From Shouchella clausii (GTDB taxonomy: Bacteria > Bacillota > Bacilli > Bacillales > Bacillaceae_D), in contig NZ_CP019985.1 of NCBI RefSeq assembly GCF_002250115.1, positions 1,488,001-1,552,000 of the forward strand: DNA of 64,000 nt, written 5' to 3'. A program made the translations under genes and the position numbers. Positions 52,393 through 61,829 of the stretch are shown piece after piece (positions within the stretch are counted from its first letter, which is position 1; each line of letters starts with the position of its first letter). The notes under the pieces are model-generated. The model saw only the letters and a list, made by a program, of their open reading frames with translations. It ran no database searches and had not been told where the DNA came from.

Positions 52393-54111
52393 ATGATTAA
52401 ACGTTTTTTTTCCTATTATGTACCGCATAAAAAGTTGTTTTTTATTGACTTTTTCAGCGCCATTGTCGTCGCTGTTTTAGATTTGTTTTTTCCGATTGTC
52501 GTCCAATGGTTCATTAACACGCTTTTGCCACAACAAGAGTGGGACAAGGTCGTCTGGGTTTCAGGGGGGCTGTTGCTCACCTATTTAATCAGCGCGTACT
52601 TACAGTACAATGTCAATTTTCTTGGGCATAAACTCGGGATTCACATTGAGACGGACATGCGCCAAGACTTGTTTGAAAGCATCCAGCGCCAATCGTTCCG
52701 TTATTTTGACAATACGAAAACTGGCCATATTATTAGCCGCATTACAAATGACCTGTTTGACATTGGCGAATTAGCGCACCATGGCCCAGAGGACTTATTT
52801 ATTGCGTTAATGACGTTTGTAGGTGCTTTTGGCATTATGTTTTATGTGAACCCGACGCTGGCTATTGTAGCACTCGTATTTGTACCGTTCCTGATTGCCT
52901 TGATTACTTATACCAATATTAAAATGAATCAGGCATGGTCGAAAATGTATGCGGAAATTGGCGATGTCAATGCCCGTGTAGAAGACAGCGTTTCTGGCAT
53001 GCGTGTTGTCCAATCGTTTACGAACGAAGCCCATGAAGTTGAAGAGTTCCGTAAGAATAACCGCCGTTACCAGAAGGCAAAAGTAGGCGGCTACAAAGTA
53101 ATGGGCTATACCTCTTCGGGCATCTTTTTAGCAACGCGACTGATGATTTTATCTGTGCTCCTTGTCGGTGCATGGCTGCTCTATACTAATTCCCTTGATG
53201 TTGGCGAGTTTGTTCTCTTCATTCTCTACATCAACATTTTGTTCAAGCCGATTGAGAAAATTAGTGCGATTTTAGAGCTTTATCCAAAAGGGATGGCCGG
53301 CTTTAAACGTTTCACTGAAGTCCTTGATACAGAAGTAGATATTGAGGACAAGCCAGACGCTAAAGTGGCGCCTGTGCTCAATGGCGATATTGAATTCCAC
53401 AATGTCACGTTCAGTTATGAAAACAATCGGCCGGTTCTTAACGATCTCAATCTCTTTATCCCGGCTGGAAAAACGGTCGCCTTTGTTGGTCCGTCTGGCG
53501 CTGGGAAAACAACGATTAGCTCGCTCATTCCGCGCTTTTACGATGTAGACAGTGGCGCTATTACCATTAATGGCACCGACATTCGCGACATGACGAAGAA
53601 GTCCTTGCGTTCGCAAATTGGCATTGTCCAGCAAGATGTCTTTTTATTTAGCGGCACACTAAAAGAAAACATCCGCTATGGCAAACTGGATGCAAGCGAC
53701 GAAGACATTTACCGCGCCGCCAAGTTGGCGAATTTGGACGGGCTCATCGAATCGCTGCCGGAAGGCTATGAAACGCAAATCGGCCAGCGCGGCTTGAAGT
53801 TGTCTGGTGGACAGAAACAGCGGATTGCGATTGCGCGCACATTCTTAAAAAATCCGCCTATCTTGATTTTAGACGAGGCGACTTCTGCATTAGATACAGA
53901 AACAGAAGCGCTTATTCAAGAATCATTGCAAGAGTTGGCGGCAGACCGGACAACGCTTGTTATCGCCCACCGACTAGCAACGATCCGCCATGCCGACCAT
54001 ATTGTCGTCGTCACGAAAGACGGCATTGCCGAGCAAGGGAATTACGAAGAACTAGTCGCCAAAAATGGCGTGTTTGCGACTTTAAACAATGTCCAGTTGA
54101 CACATGTGTAA
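52393..54111 (+). CDS. ABC exporter, half-transporter with fused ATPase (YwjA-like)
   Basis: A 572-residue half-transporter that should dimerise. Six membrane helices occupy about residues 15-310, with the coupling region RQSFRYFDNTKTGHIISRIT; the ATPase domain has Walker A GPSGAGKTTISS, Q-loop IVQQDVFLF, signature LSGGQKQRIAIARTF, Walker B ILILDEATSALD and H-loop VIAHRLATI. All motifs are intact. Similar to the MsbA-like B. subtilis YwjA. Substrate unknown; lipid or drug export is typical. Ends in a strong terminator. Confidence 0.92.
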   Translation: MIKRFFSYYVPHKKLFFIDFFSAIVVAVLDLFFPIVVQWFINTLLPQQEWDKVVWVSGGLLLTYLISAYLQYNVNFLGHKLGIHIETDMRQDLFESIQRQSFRYFDNTKTGHIISRITNDLFDIGELAHHGPEDLFIALMTFVGAFGIMFYVNPTLAIVALVFVPFLIALITYTNIKMNQAWSKMYAEIGDVNARVEDSVSGMRVVQSFTNEAHEVEEFRKNNRRYQKAKVGGYKVMGYTSSGIFLATRLMILSVLLVGAWLLYTNSLDVGEFVLFILYINILFKPIEKISAILELYPKGMAGFKRFTEVLDTEVDIEDKPDAKVAPVLNGDIEFHNVTFSYENNRPVLNDLNLFIPAGKTVAFVGPSGAGKTTISSLIPRFYDVDSGAITINGTDIRDMTKKSLRSQIGIVQQDVFLFSGTLKENIRYGKLDASDEDIYRAAKLANLDGLIESLPEGYETQIGQRGLKLSGGQKQRIAIARTFLKNPPILILDEATSALDTETEALIQESLQELAADRTTLVIAHRLATIRHADHIVVVTKDGIAEQGNYEELVAKNGVFATLNNVQLTHV

Positions 54112-54139
54112 GCAGAGGGAACACCCCCTCTGCTTTTTT
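54112..54139 (+). terminator. Rho-independent terminator of the ABC exporter
   Basis: GCAGAGGG and CCCTCTGC form a perfect eight-base stem with a short loop, followed by TTTTTT. It begins one base after the stop codon. Confidence 0.9.
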
Positions 54140-54169
54140 GCATAGTTTTACGTCTATTGGAAAAGCTAG
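54140..54169 (+). promoter_or_regulatory. possible forespore (SigF/SigG-type) promoter before the catalase
   Basis: GCATA (54140-54144) and GGAAAAGCTA (54159-54168) resemble the GYWTA and GGNNANANT elements of SigF/SigG promoters with a 14-base spacer. One base of the -10 differs from consensus. If real it supports a spore-compartment role. Confidence 0.35.
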
Positions 54170-54200
54170 GCTGGAATAAAAGGAAGGAGTTGGCTAACCA

Positions 54201-55823
54201 ATGGATGAATCAAAAAAGTCGCCTTCGTTTGGAACCAATGTAACGGGGCAAGGCGATGCGCTTGATCAGCGCAAAGCCGCAAATGAAAAGGACGATACAT
54301 TAACCACCCGTCAAGGGCATCCCGTGAAAGACAATCAAAATGTACGCACTGTCGGCAACCGCGGGCCTATGACGTTAGAGAATTACGATTTTTTGGAGAA
54401 AATTAGCCATTTCGACCGGGAGCGTATTCCCGAACGAGTTGTCCATGCCCGCGGTGCAGGAGCACACGGCTATTTTCAATCGTATGGAAAAGTAGGAGAT
54501 GAACCAATTTCCAAATACACAAGAGCAAAAGTGTTTACAAACACGGAAGTGAAAACGCCTGTATTTGTCCGGTTTTCATCTGTTATACATGGCATCCATT
54601 CCCCCGAAACACTTCGTGATCCCCGCGGCTTTGCGGTGAAATTTTACACAGAAGACGGCAACTGGGACTTAGTTGGAAATAACTTGAAGATTTTCTTCAT
54701 TCGCGATCCGCTAAAATTTCCAGATATGGTCCATGCGTTTAAACCGGATCCAGTAACGAACCGGCAAAGCATGGAACGGTTTTTTGATTTTGTCTCGCAA
54801 AGCCCAGAATCGACCCATATGATCACGTTTGTGTTCTCCCCGTGGGGCATTCCGGCAAACTACCGGAATATGCAAGGATCGGGTGTTCATGCGTATAAAT
54901 GGGTCAACGAGGAAGGGAAAGCGATGCTTGTCAAATACCATTGGGAGCCTGTACAAGGAATCAAAAACTTGACCCAAAAAGAAGCAGAGCAAATTCAAGG
55001 AAAAAACTTCAACCACGCGACGCAAGATTTGTATGAAGCAATTGAAAAAGGCGATTACCCTGAATGGGAACTTTATGTGCAATTGATGGAGGACGGCGAA
55101 CATCCAGAGCTTGACTTCGATCCTCTTGACCCGACTAAGCTTTGGTATAAAGACCAGTTTCCTTGGCACAAAGTCGGCAAGATGGTGCTCAACAAAAATC
55201 CAGAAAATTATTTTGCGGAAGTGGAACAAGCCGCCTTTGGTACTGGCGTCCTTGTCGATGGCCTTGACTTTTCCGATGACAAACTGTTGCAAGGACGCAC
55301 GTTCTCCTATTCGGACACGCAGCGTTACCGCGTTGGCCCGAACTATTTGCAACTGCCAATCAATGCCCCGAAAAAACGGGTAGCGACCAACCAACGAGAT
55401 GGGCAAATGACATACCATGTCGATAGTCCTCCAGGAATCAATCCGCACGTTAACTATGAGCCATCTGTACTTAATGGTTTAAAGGAAGCAGAAAAAGTCG
55501 GCCCAGACCACACGCCGCACGTATCAGGCGAAGTGAAATATGAAGCGATCAGCCGCCCGAACAACTTCGGCCAAGCAGGGGAAACGTATCGCCGCTTTTC
55601 CGATTGGGAACGGGATGAGCTAATCGCCAATTTAGCTAATGCCCTGGCGGATGTCGATAAAAGGATCCAAAAGCAAATGATCGAGAATGTGACAGAAGCG
55701 GACCGCGACTACGGCAAGCGTCTAGAAGAAGCGATCAAACGTGTTCAAGAAAGCGTAGACGACAAAGAAGGACATGCGGTCAAGGAAGCGGAACAAGAAG
55801 GAATGCCATCTGATCCTTATTAA
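54201..55823 (+). CDS. katX: catalase, spore-type (KatX-like)
   Basis: A 540-residue monofunctional haem catalase that decomposes hydrogen peroxide. Distal His region [24 protein letters not shown], the Asn in [18 protein letters not shown] and proximal haem-Tyr region [20 protein letters not shown] are intact. It is longer than vegetative KatA (about 483): there is a 45-residue N-terminal extension (starting [20 protein letters not shown]) and an extended acidic C-terminus. This length and the [10 protein letters not shown]...VRTVGNRGP entry recall KatX, the forespore catalase of B. subtilis. AAGGAAGGAG precedes the ATG. Catalase is certain; the KatX label is my reading. Confidence 0.93.
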   Translation: MDESKKSPSFGTNVTGQGDALDQRKAANEKDDTLTTRQGHPVKDNQNVRTVGNRGPMTLENYDFLEKISHFDRERIPERVVHARGAGAHGYFQSYGKVGDEPISKYTRAKVFTNTEVKTPVFVRFSSVIHGIHSPETLRDPRGFAVKFYTEDGNWDLVGNNLKIFFIRDPLKFPDMVHAFKPDPVTNRQSMERFFDFVSQSPESTHMITFVFSPWGIPANYRNMQGSGVHAYKWVNEEGKAMLVKYHWEPVQGIKNLTQKEAEQIQGKNFNHATQDLYEAIEKGDYPEWELYVQLMEDGEHPELDFDPLDPTKLWYKDQFPWHKVGKMVLNKNPENYFAEVEQAAFGTGVLVDGLDFSDDKLLQGRTFSYSDTQRYRVGPNYLQLPINAPKKRVATNQRDGQMTYHVDSPPGINPHVNYEPSVLNGLKEAEKVGPDHTPHVSGEVKYEAISRPNNFGQAGETYRRFSDWERDELIANLANALADVDKRIQKQMIENVTEADRDYGKRLEEAIKRVQESVDDKEGHAVKEAEQEGMPSDPY

Positions 55824-55848
55824 AAAAAACGTACGCGAAAAAAGGAAA

Positions 55849-55884
55849 AACCGTAGGCGTCAATTCGACACCTACGGTTTTTTA
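55849..55884. terminator. bidirectional terminator between katX and the DinB gene
   Basis: ACCGTAGG pairs with CCTACGGT across a 13-base loop, with A-run on the left and TTTTTT on the right, so it can serve both convergent genes. It abuts the DinB stop. Confidence 0.85.
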
Positions 55885-56433
55885 TCAATCGAACTTGTAA
55901 TACTTTTTGCAAAGTTGAAAATGGTGATTTTCATGTATACAAAGCAAATGTATACTTTGTATTAAATTAGGATAATCGGCGATTGGGTCTGGATAGCGAA
56001 TATGGCCAGCAATTTCGTCTTTTATTCGATCAAGCATGTTCTCTAATTGTTTTGTTTCGGCGTCTATGCTTGTCACTAATTGAGGGAATGAGGTGTTCTT
56101 TTGGATCTCTTTTGGCGGTATTAACACACTTGGTGCTTTCATTGGGTTGTGATGCTTTTTATGATATTGCTTGTATACGTCTTTACTGTGCGTTTCATAA
56201 GGCTTGTTTTTCATGATTGCGGCAATTGGCTTTGACAATGGCAAATACAGCTTATTTAGCTGTTTAAAACGTTTCACCATTAAAAACAAATGGTAATACG
56301 TTTCTCCAAACGACCATTTATCTTTACAAGGTCTTTTCCATTCTTCCCCTTTAAAAGGCTCCATCGCAATCGACATTTCATCCCTTTGCTTGTAAAGTGT
56401 GTGAAAATGCTCTTCCATATAACTGCTCCTCAT
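55885..56433 (-). CDS. DinB-superfamily protein
   Basis: A 182-residue four-helix-bundle protein. The DinB-like metal-binding histidines are seen in WSFGETYYHLFLMVKRF and near the end in LLCIHENHHFQLCKKY. Family members in Bacillus act as metal-dependent thiol transferases (bacillithiol S-transferase) or are uncharacterised DNA-damage-inducible proteins. ATG 56433 follows GAGGAGG; ATG 56418 is also spaced acceptably from GAGGAG and would give MEEHFHTLYKQRDE. The longer frame to 56508 has no ribosome binding site. Enzymatic role not shown. Confidence 0.78.
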   Translation of the reverse strand: MRSSYMEEHFHTLYKQRDEMSIAMEPFKGEEWKRPCKDKWSFGETYYHLFLMVKRFKQLNKLYLPLSKPIAAIMKNKPYETHSKDVYKQYHKKHHNPMKAPSVLIPPKEIQKNTSFPQLVTSIDAETKQLENMLDRIKDEIAGHIRYPDPIADYPNLIQSIHLLCIHENHHFQLCKKYYKFD

Positions 56434-56537
56434 AACGCCTCCTCGTAATGCTCTAATAGGAATTTCGCTTTGAACAACAGTTGAAGATCGCCTATTAGCG
56501 ACCCTCAACCGGCTTTCAACTAGCTTCGACTTTTGTC

Positions 56538-57746
56538 CTAAGAGGCTTCGTCGCTTTTGCTCGTCTCGTTCTTGGCTCGCCGCAAAAGTGGCATTGTAAT
56601 CGCCAAAGCGAGAAGCGAGACGATTCCTGCTAATGTGAAAATATGAGCGATGCCAATATGTTCAGCAACAAAGCCTGCGCCGTACGGGCCAATAAAAATG
56701 CCGATTGCATAGACAGATTGGTAGAAACCCATAACAGACGTTTTTAAGGTAGGCTGCGGGAGTGAAGCAATTTGTGAGAGCAAAAGCGGCAATACTACGC
56801 CGACTGTTAAGCCAATAACGCCGTGCAACAGACTGATCGTTGCCAGTGTCGTAGCAAACGGCATACAAAAAAAAGTGAAGCAAGCGACAATGAGAGAGAG
56901 CACAATCAACCGAATTTCATTGCGCTTTGAAACATTGAAAAAAGCAACTCCTAAAGATGCAGCAGCGTGTGGAATAAAGAAAGCAGCCATTAGCCAAATA
57001 AGCTGGCCTTCACGAACGCCGTGGGCATTTGCATAAACAGGCGTAAACCCAAAAATAGAAATAAACAACAGAGCGTGTGTAAATAATGAAACAAACGTTA
57101 ACGGCAGCAGGTGTTTGATTGACAACACTGCCTTGACTTGTTTCCCTAAACGTTGAGATCGATGATTCTCTATTTCTTGCGGCACTTCCTTAATAAAGAG
57201 GGCAAATAAGAGTCCGATTCCTGCCGCGACAATTCCTACCCAAAACGGAATGCTCCAGCCAAATTGTTCAACGAGAATGCCGGCTGTTACCATGCTGAGA
57301 AATTGGGGCATGACCGTCAAAAATTGCAATGTTCCCATTGCTCGGCCAGATTGGCCTGGATCAAAATAGTCTGCGTACATAATTGTCGCCATCACCCACA
57401 TGGCAGCAGTAACGCCTGCTAGCAAACGTCCTGTCAAAACCCATGCAAACGAAGTCGACGATAGTAAGATGATTCCGCTTAGGATAGCGACTACAAAGCC
57501 GCCTACATAAAAATGCTTGCGTAAATGTCGCAATGAATCAAGCAAGACACCAAGTGGAAAACGGAGCAATACTTGCGTAATGCCGTAACTGCCGAGAATA
57601 ATTCCAATCGCCGCATACGTAAAGGGGATTTGTTCTAAATAAAGGCTAAATATTGGCACATAGCTGTAAGTGCATAGCCAAAAACAGAAAACAGACGCCA
57701 AAAAGACGAGATGGTGTCTTCGTTTCAATGCAATAGACACGGGCAT
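56538..57746 (-). CDS. MFS transporter
   Basis: A 402-residue transporter with twelve helices. The MFS A-like motif is in GVLLDSLRHLRKHFYVGG, and GRLLAGVTAAMWVMATIMYA marks helix 4. It belongs to the drug/sugar MFS_1 group; no specific substrate can be inferred. AAGGAGGA lies directly before ATG 57746, so the GTG at 57740, spaced eight bases from it, may be the true start. Monocistronic and divergent from pncB. Confidence 0.88.
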   Translation of the reverse strand: MPVSIALKRRHHLVFLASVFCFWLCTYSYVPIFSLYLEQIPFTYAAIGIILGSYGITQVLLRFPLGVLLDSLRHLRKHFYVGGFVVAILSGIILLSSTSFAWVLTGRLLAGVTAAMWVMATIMYADYFDPGQSGRAMGTLQFLTVMPQFLSMVTAGILVEQFGWSIPFWVGIVAAGIGLLFALFIKEVPQEIENHRSQRLGKQVKAVLSIKHLLPLTFVSLFTHALLFISIFGFTPVYANAHGVREGQLIWLMAAFFIPHAAASLGVAFFNVSKRNEIRLIVLSLIVACFTFFCMPFATTLATISLLHGVIGLTVGVVLPLLLSQIASLPQPTLKTSVMGFYQSVYAIGIFIGPYGAGFVAEHIGIAHIFTLAGIVSLLALAITMPLLRRAKNETSKSDEAS

Positions 57747-57915
57747 TCCTCCTTGCTTTCATCCATCATCTTACCATCTTTTGGCGTTTTGTGGCTGTCC
57801 TTTTATATTAAGAGAAGCCTAATTGAAGACTTGATTTGAATTAAGCACGTGACAGCGTTATACTGGCAATGACTACGGAATCAGAGAGATTCCCGTGACA
57901 AAAGGAGAAGCACCG

Positions 57916-59589
57916 ATGCCACAAGCGAAAACCATATTTGATTACATTAAGCCGACCGACTATCGTTTTGTACATATATGCAGGCGCTGTGACCAGCCGC
58001 AATTTTCAAATGAACGAGAGCCAGCAGAAGCATGCGTCCGCTGTGGAAGTGACTCGTTCCACGTTGTTCCTTATTACAACCCAGCGCAAGATTATGGTTT
58101 AGATGTTGACTATTATGCGATCACAATGATGTATGCGCTGTGGAAGGAAGGATTGCACAAAACGCAAGTTGTTTACGATGATTTTTATCGAAAAGCGCCG
58201 TTTGTAAAAGGAGTTGGCGATTTTAGCGGCGAGCTTGGCGGTTACGTTGCTTTCGGTGGTCTTGGTCACTTGATTGAAACGATAAACAACCTCCATTTTT
58301 CGGAGGCTGATCTCGACTATTTGCGCCAGCAACCAGAAGGATTTGAAGAAGCGTTTCTTGAAGATTTGCGCAAATTGCGCTTTAGCGGTGATATGTATGC
58401 AGTCGAAGAAGGCAACCTCGTGTTCCCGAATACTCCCCTAATCCGCTTAGAAGCGCCGGTATGGGAGTGCATTTGGATTGAGGCGATGCTGTTAAACATT
58501 ATCAACGCTGAGTCCCTTGTGTTGACGAAGGGATCGCGTATTAAAACCATTGCCGGAAAAGACGGCCTGCTTGAAATGGGAAAACGCCGAGCGCAAGGGC
58601 GGGATGCCAGTGTATATGGCGCCAAAATGGCATACATCGCAGGCTTCGATGCGACAAGCAACGTGAAGGCGGGCAAACAATTTTCGATGCCAATTACAGG
58701 AACACAAGCCCATGTATATATTATGTTTCATCCATCAGAGTTAGAGGCGTTTCTCGCTTATGCCAACGTCTTCCCACAAAAGACGATTCCTCTGCTCGAC
58801 ACGACCGATACGTTAAACAGCGGTTTGCCTCATGCGATTACGACTGCACGCAAGCTGCAAGAAAAAGGCTTTGAGATGACGGCTGTCCGCCTTGATAGCG
58901 GCGACTTGGCGTATTTGTCGAAGAAAGTGCGCAAACGCCTCGATGAAGAAGGGCTTGAGCATGTTAAAATTGCAGCGACCAATGATTTAGACGAATACAC
59001 CATCGCTTCTTTAAAACAGCAAGGGGCACAAATTGACATTTGGGGCGTAGGCACAAAGTTTATTACCGCTTACGACAACCCAGCCTTAGGAGGCGTCCAT
59101 AAAATTGTGGCCCGACGGGCGCTACCACAAGAGTTGCAAGCGGGTATCTACAATGAGGATGACTGGATTCCGCTTATTAAAATATCAGAGAGCATCGAAA
59201 AAATTCTCAATCCAGGCCGCAAAAAAGTGTATCGTTTATTCGGCCCAGACGGGATGGCAAAAGGGGACTACATTTGCTTAGCCCATGAAAGCCTGGATGG
59301 TCAATCAGAAATTGTCTTAAAACATCCGACCAATCCGTTGAAAGCGAAGAAAATCCGTGATTTTGAGGCAGTCGAACTCCATAAGCAAATTTTTAAGCAA
59401 GGCAAATGCGTGTACGCTGTCCCAACATTAGAAGAAGTGCGGGCCTACCATCAACGCCAAAAAAACACGTTTTGGGAAGAATATTTGCGCTTAGAAGTTC
59501 CGGAAGTGTATCCGGTTTCCCTTTCTGACGAACTAAGAAACATGAAAGAACGACTGATTGAAGAAAAACGGCAACATGATGATGTGTAA
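57916..59589 (+). CDS. pncB: nicotinate phosphoribosyltransferase with N-terminal zinc-ribbon-like extension
   Basis: A 557-residue enzyme making nicotinate mononucleotide from nicotinate and PRPP for NAD salvage. The core from about residue 60 (DYYAITMMYALWKEGLHKTQ, VRLDSGDLAYLSKKVRKRLD, the phosphate loop IWGVGTKFITAYDNPALGGV) is standard. The first 60 residues are not: HICRRCDQPQFSNEREPAEA then CVRCGS contain two C-x2-C pairs typical of a zinc ribbon. Typical Bacillus enzymes are about 490 residues and start directly at the DYY-like core. ATG 57916 follows AAAGGAG by eight bases. A terminator follows. Confidence 0.92.
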   Translation: MPQAKTIFDYIKPTDYRFVHICRRCDQPQFSNEREPAEACVRCGSDSFHVVPYYNPAQDYGLDVDYYAITMMYALWKEGLHKTQVVYDDFYRKAPFVKGVGDFSGELGGYVAFGGLGHLIETINNLHFSEADLDYLRQQPEGFEEAFLEDLRKLRFSGDMYAVEEGNLVFPNTPLIRLEAPVWECIWIEAMLLNIINAESLVLTKGSRIKTIAGKDGLLEMGKRRAQGRDASVYGAKMAYIAGFDATSNVKAGKQFSMPITGTQAHVYIMFHPSELEAFLAYANVFPQKTIPLLDTTDTLNSGLPHAITTARKLQEKGFEMTAVRLDSGDLAYLSKKVRKRLDEEGLEHVKIAATNDLDEYTIASLKQQGAQIDIWGVGTKFITAYDNPALGGVHKIVARRALPQELQAGIYNEDDWIPLIKISESIEKILNPGRKKVYRLFGPDGMAKGDYICLAHESLDGQSEIVLKHPTNPLKAKKIRDFEAVELHKQIFKQGKCVYAVPTLEEVRAYHQRQKNTFWEEYLRLEVPEVYPVSLSDELRNMKERLIEEKRQHDDV

Positions 59590-59633
59590 CAACAGCAACA
59601 CGTTTTAGGTGAAGAGGGGAATATGCAAATATC

Positions 59634-59666
59634 TGAGAGTTGCGCCAAAGGCGCAGCTCTTTTTTA
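59634..59666 (+). terminator. Rho-independent terminator of pncB
   Basis: GAGAGTTGCGCC and GGCGCAGCTCT form a ten-plus-base stem with a three-base loop (AAA), then TTTTTT. Begins 44 bases after the stop. Confidence 0.88.
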
Positions 59667-59749
59667 GCTTGCTTATCCAGGCCAGGTTGCCCAATTACAG
59701 AAAAGATTGTCAAATTTTCTACAAATCTCTTTACTTTGCTTACAATTTT

Positions 59750-59757
59750 GCCGATGT
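59750..59757 (+). promoter_or_regulatory. SigD-type -10 element before the chemoreceptor gene
   Basis: GCCGATGT differs by one base from the SigD consensus GCCGATAT and lies 33 bases before the start codon. The -35 (TAAA) match about 15 bases upstream is weak. SigD controls motility and chemoreceptor genes in Bacillus. Confidence 0.6.
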
Positions 59758-59789
59758 AAAAGAAAAGGACGTAAAAGGCGAGGGAAGAG

Positions 59790-61763
59790 ATGATCGGAAA
59801 AAAGACGCTTAACTTAAAATGGAAACTGTTTTTGGCTTTTGGCCTTTTTCTACTTATACCAAGCTTAGTCATCGGGTTGTTTTCTTATTCGAGTACGAGG
59901 GGCAATGTCGAAGAAACAATGCTTGAGCAAGCAAGCCACACGACAGCCAATGTCCATGCATCGCTGCAACAATTTATGGAGCTGCAAACAGATAGCGTCC
60001 ATTACGCTGGTCGTACGATCAATGTAAAGGAACTCTCAGATGAACAGCTTGAGCAGCGCCTTGTTGATTTAACGAACATTAACGAGAATATTTTAGAAGT
60101 CTATTTAGTTGGACAGACAGGCGAAGCGGTGGCCTATAACAGCTCAACTGGATTTGGCGCAGAAGAAGAGCTCCAAGAATCGTCATGGTTTAAACAGGCG
60201 AATGCCAGGCAAGTCGAGGTGTCGATTAGCGAACCGATTTTGACAGTCGAAGGGGAAGAGGAGCACGTCGAAGTCATTATGGGTACGTTAACTGCTGACT
60301 CTACGAACGTCCTTGGCATTCGCATTAGCCTAAAAGAGCTGACAGACCAAGTCAATGCAGCAAAAATCGGCAGTACAGGCTATATGTATTTAGCCGACCA
60401 ATTTGGGCGGATTGTCACACATCCGACTAAGGAAACAGGTGAATTTTTGCCGGTTAACTTAATGCAGCAATTTGAAGATGAAAGCGGACAATTCCAATCT
60501 GAGGAAGACGGCGTTGTGCGGGAGCTGAATTACAACAAAATTAGCTCAACCGACTGGGTGTTAGTTGGGACAATGTTGCCGAATGAGGCAAGCCAAACAG
60601 TTCAACCAATCTTGCAGACGATGCTAATTGTCATTGCAGCGACATTGGTGGTTGGGTGTGTCATCATTTACTTTGTCGTTCGGTCCGTCGTTGCGCCTCT
60701 TTCCGGATTGGCTAAAATGGCAAACGTGATTAAAAGCGGCAATTTAGGTGCGAAGTACGACGGAAAGGCACTTGCCAATGACGAAATTGGCGCCCTTGCT
60801 GAAGCGTTTGACGATATGCGGAATTCACTTATTCTGACATTAAGCCATATTCAAGATAAAGCTACTTATTTGGCTTCTTCCTCTGAAGAATTGCAAGCGA
60901 GCACTGAGCAAAATATGCAGGCAACTGAGCAAATCACACTCGCCGTCCAAGAGGTTTCTTCTGGGGTTGACGCCCAATCGTCCAGCATGGACCAGGGGCG
61001 GAAAGCAACCACGTCTGTGTCACAGGGCATTTCCGATATTGTCTTGTCTGCATCTAGCGTGCAAACAGCAGTTGACCAAGCAGCTGCAATGGTGGACAGT
61101 GGACAGAAAGGTGTGGAACGCAGCGTTTCGCAAATGAATGCCATTGATGCCCACGTGTCTGAACTTGCTAGCACAATTGAGTCGCTGGAACAGCAAGCGA
61201 AAACAATTGGCCAAGTGATTCGCTTAATTTCCGATATTTCCGAGCAAACGAACTTGCTCGCTTTAAACGCTTCGATTGAAGCAGCACGAGCTGGCGAGCA
61301 TGGCCGCGGTTTCGCGGTCGTTGCCGATGAAGTCAGGAAGCTGGCAGAACAAACAAACGAAGCTGCCCAAAACGTGCAGGAGCAAATACGCGGCATTCAA
61401 ACAGGGACGATGAGTGCTGGAAAAGCGATGCAAGCAGGCAAAGGCGAAGTGGCAAAAGGGGTCGAAGTCATTCAAGATGCAGGTGATTCCTTTACAGCTA
61501 TCCAGTCACATATGGATGAAGTGCGCGAAAAAATCAATCAAGTCACAAATGAAGCGAAACAAATGTCTATTCAAACTGAACAGTTTATGCTTTCGTACGA
61601 CAATATTTCCCAAGCGGCTGAAACGACGTCTGCTCATGTCCAAAACGTGTCAGCAGCAACTGAAGAGCAGCTTGCCTCAATGGAAGAAATTTTAAGTTCG
61701 ACCACCAACCTGTCGGCGTTGGCTGAGGAACTGGAAGAAATGATTCAGCGATTTAAATGGTAA
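59790..61763 (+). CDS. methyl-accepting chemotaxis protein
   Basis: A 657-residue chemoreceptor. An N-terminal membrane helix (about 10-32) is followed by a double Cache-like ligand domain (about 35-270, containing [20 protein letters not shown]), a second helix (about 275-297), a HAMP linker and the long coiled-coil signalling domain. Its hairpin tip is [20 protein letters not shown] then [20 protein letters not shown], identical in plan to other Bacillus receptors. The ligand is unknown; Cache domains usually sense amino or organic acids. ATG 59790 follows AGGGAAGAG, with a SigD-type -10 33 bases before. Confidence 0.93.
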   Translation: MIGKKTLNLKWKLFLAFGLFLLIPSLVIGLFSYSSTRGNVEETMLEQASHTTANVHASLQQFMELQTDSVHYAGRTINVKELSDEQLEQRLVDLTNINENILEVYLVGQTGEAVAYNSSTGFGAEEELQESSWFKQANARQVEVSISEPILTVEGEEEHVEVIMGTLTADSTNVLGIRISLKELTDQVNAAKIGSTGYMYLADQFGRIVTHPTKETGEFLPVNLMQQFEDESGQFQSEEDGVVRELNYNKISSTDWVLVGTMLPNEASQTVQPILQTMLIVIAATLVVGCVIIYFVVRSVVAPLSGLAKMANVIKSGNLGAKYDGKALANDEIGALAEAFDDMRNSLILTLSHIQDKATYLASSSEELQASTEQNMQATEQITLAVQEVSSGVDAQSSSMDQGRKATTSVSQGISDIVLSASSVQTAVDQAAAMVDSGQKGVERSVSQMNAIDAHVSELASTIESLEQQAKTIGQVIRLISDISEQTNLLALNASIEAARAGEHGRGFAVVADEVRKLAEQTNEAAQNVQEQIRGIQTGTMSAGKAMQAGKGEVAKGVEVIQDAGDSFTAIQSHMDEVREKINQVTNEAKQMSIQTEQFMLSYDNISQAAETTSAHVQNVSAATEEQLASMEEILSSTTNLSALAEELEEMIQRFKW

Positions 61764-61769
61764 CGACAA

Positions 61770-61825
61770 CAGGGGTTGCCCCAAAAGCGCTTTGCCGCTA
61801 TCTTTTGGGACAACCCCTGCTTTTT
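61770..61825. terminator. bidirectional terminator between the chemoreceptor and GNAT genes
   Basis: CAGGGGTTG and CAACCCCTG plus CCCAAAAG/CTTTTGGG form a long stem of about 17 base pairs around a short loop, followed by CTTTTTAG. It spans the space between convergent genes. Confidence 0.88.
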
Positions 61826-61829
61826 AGTC

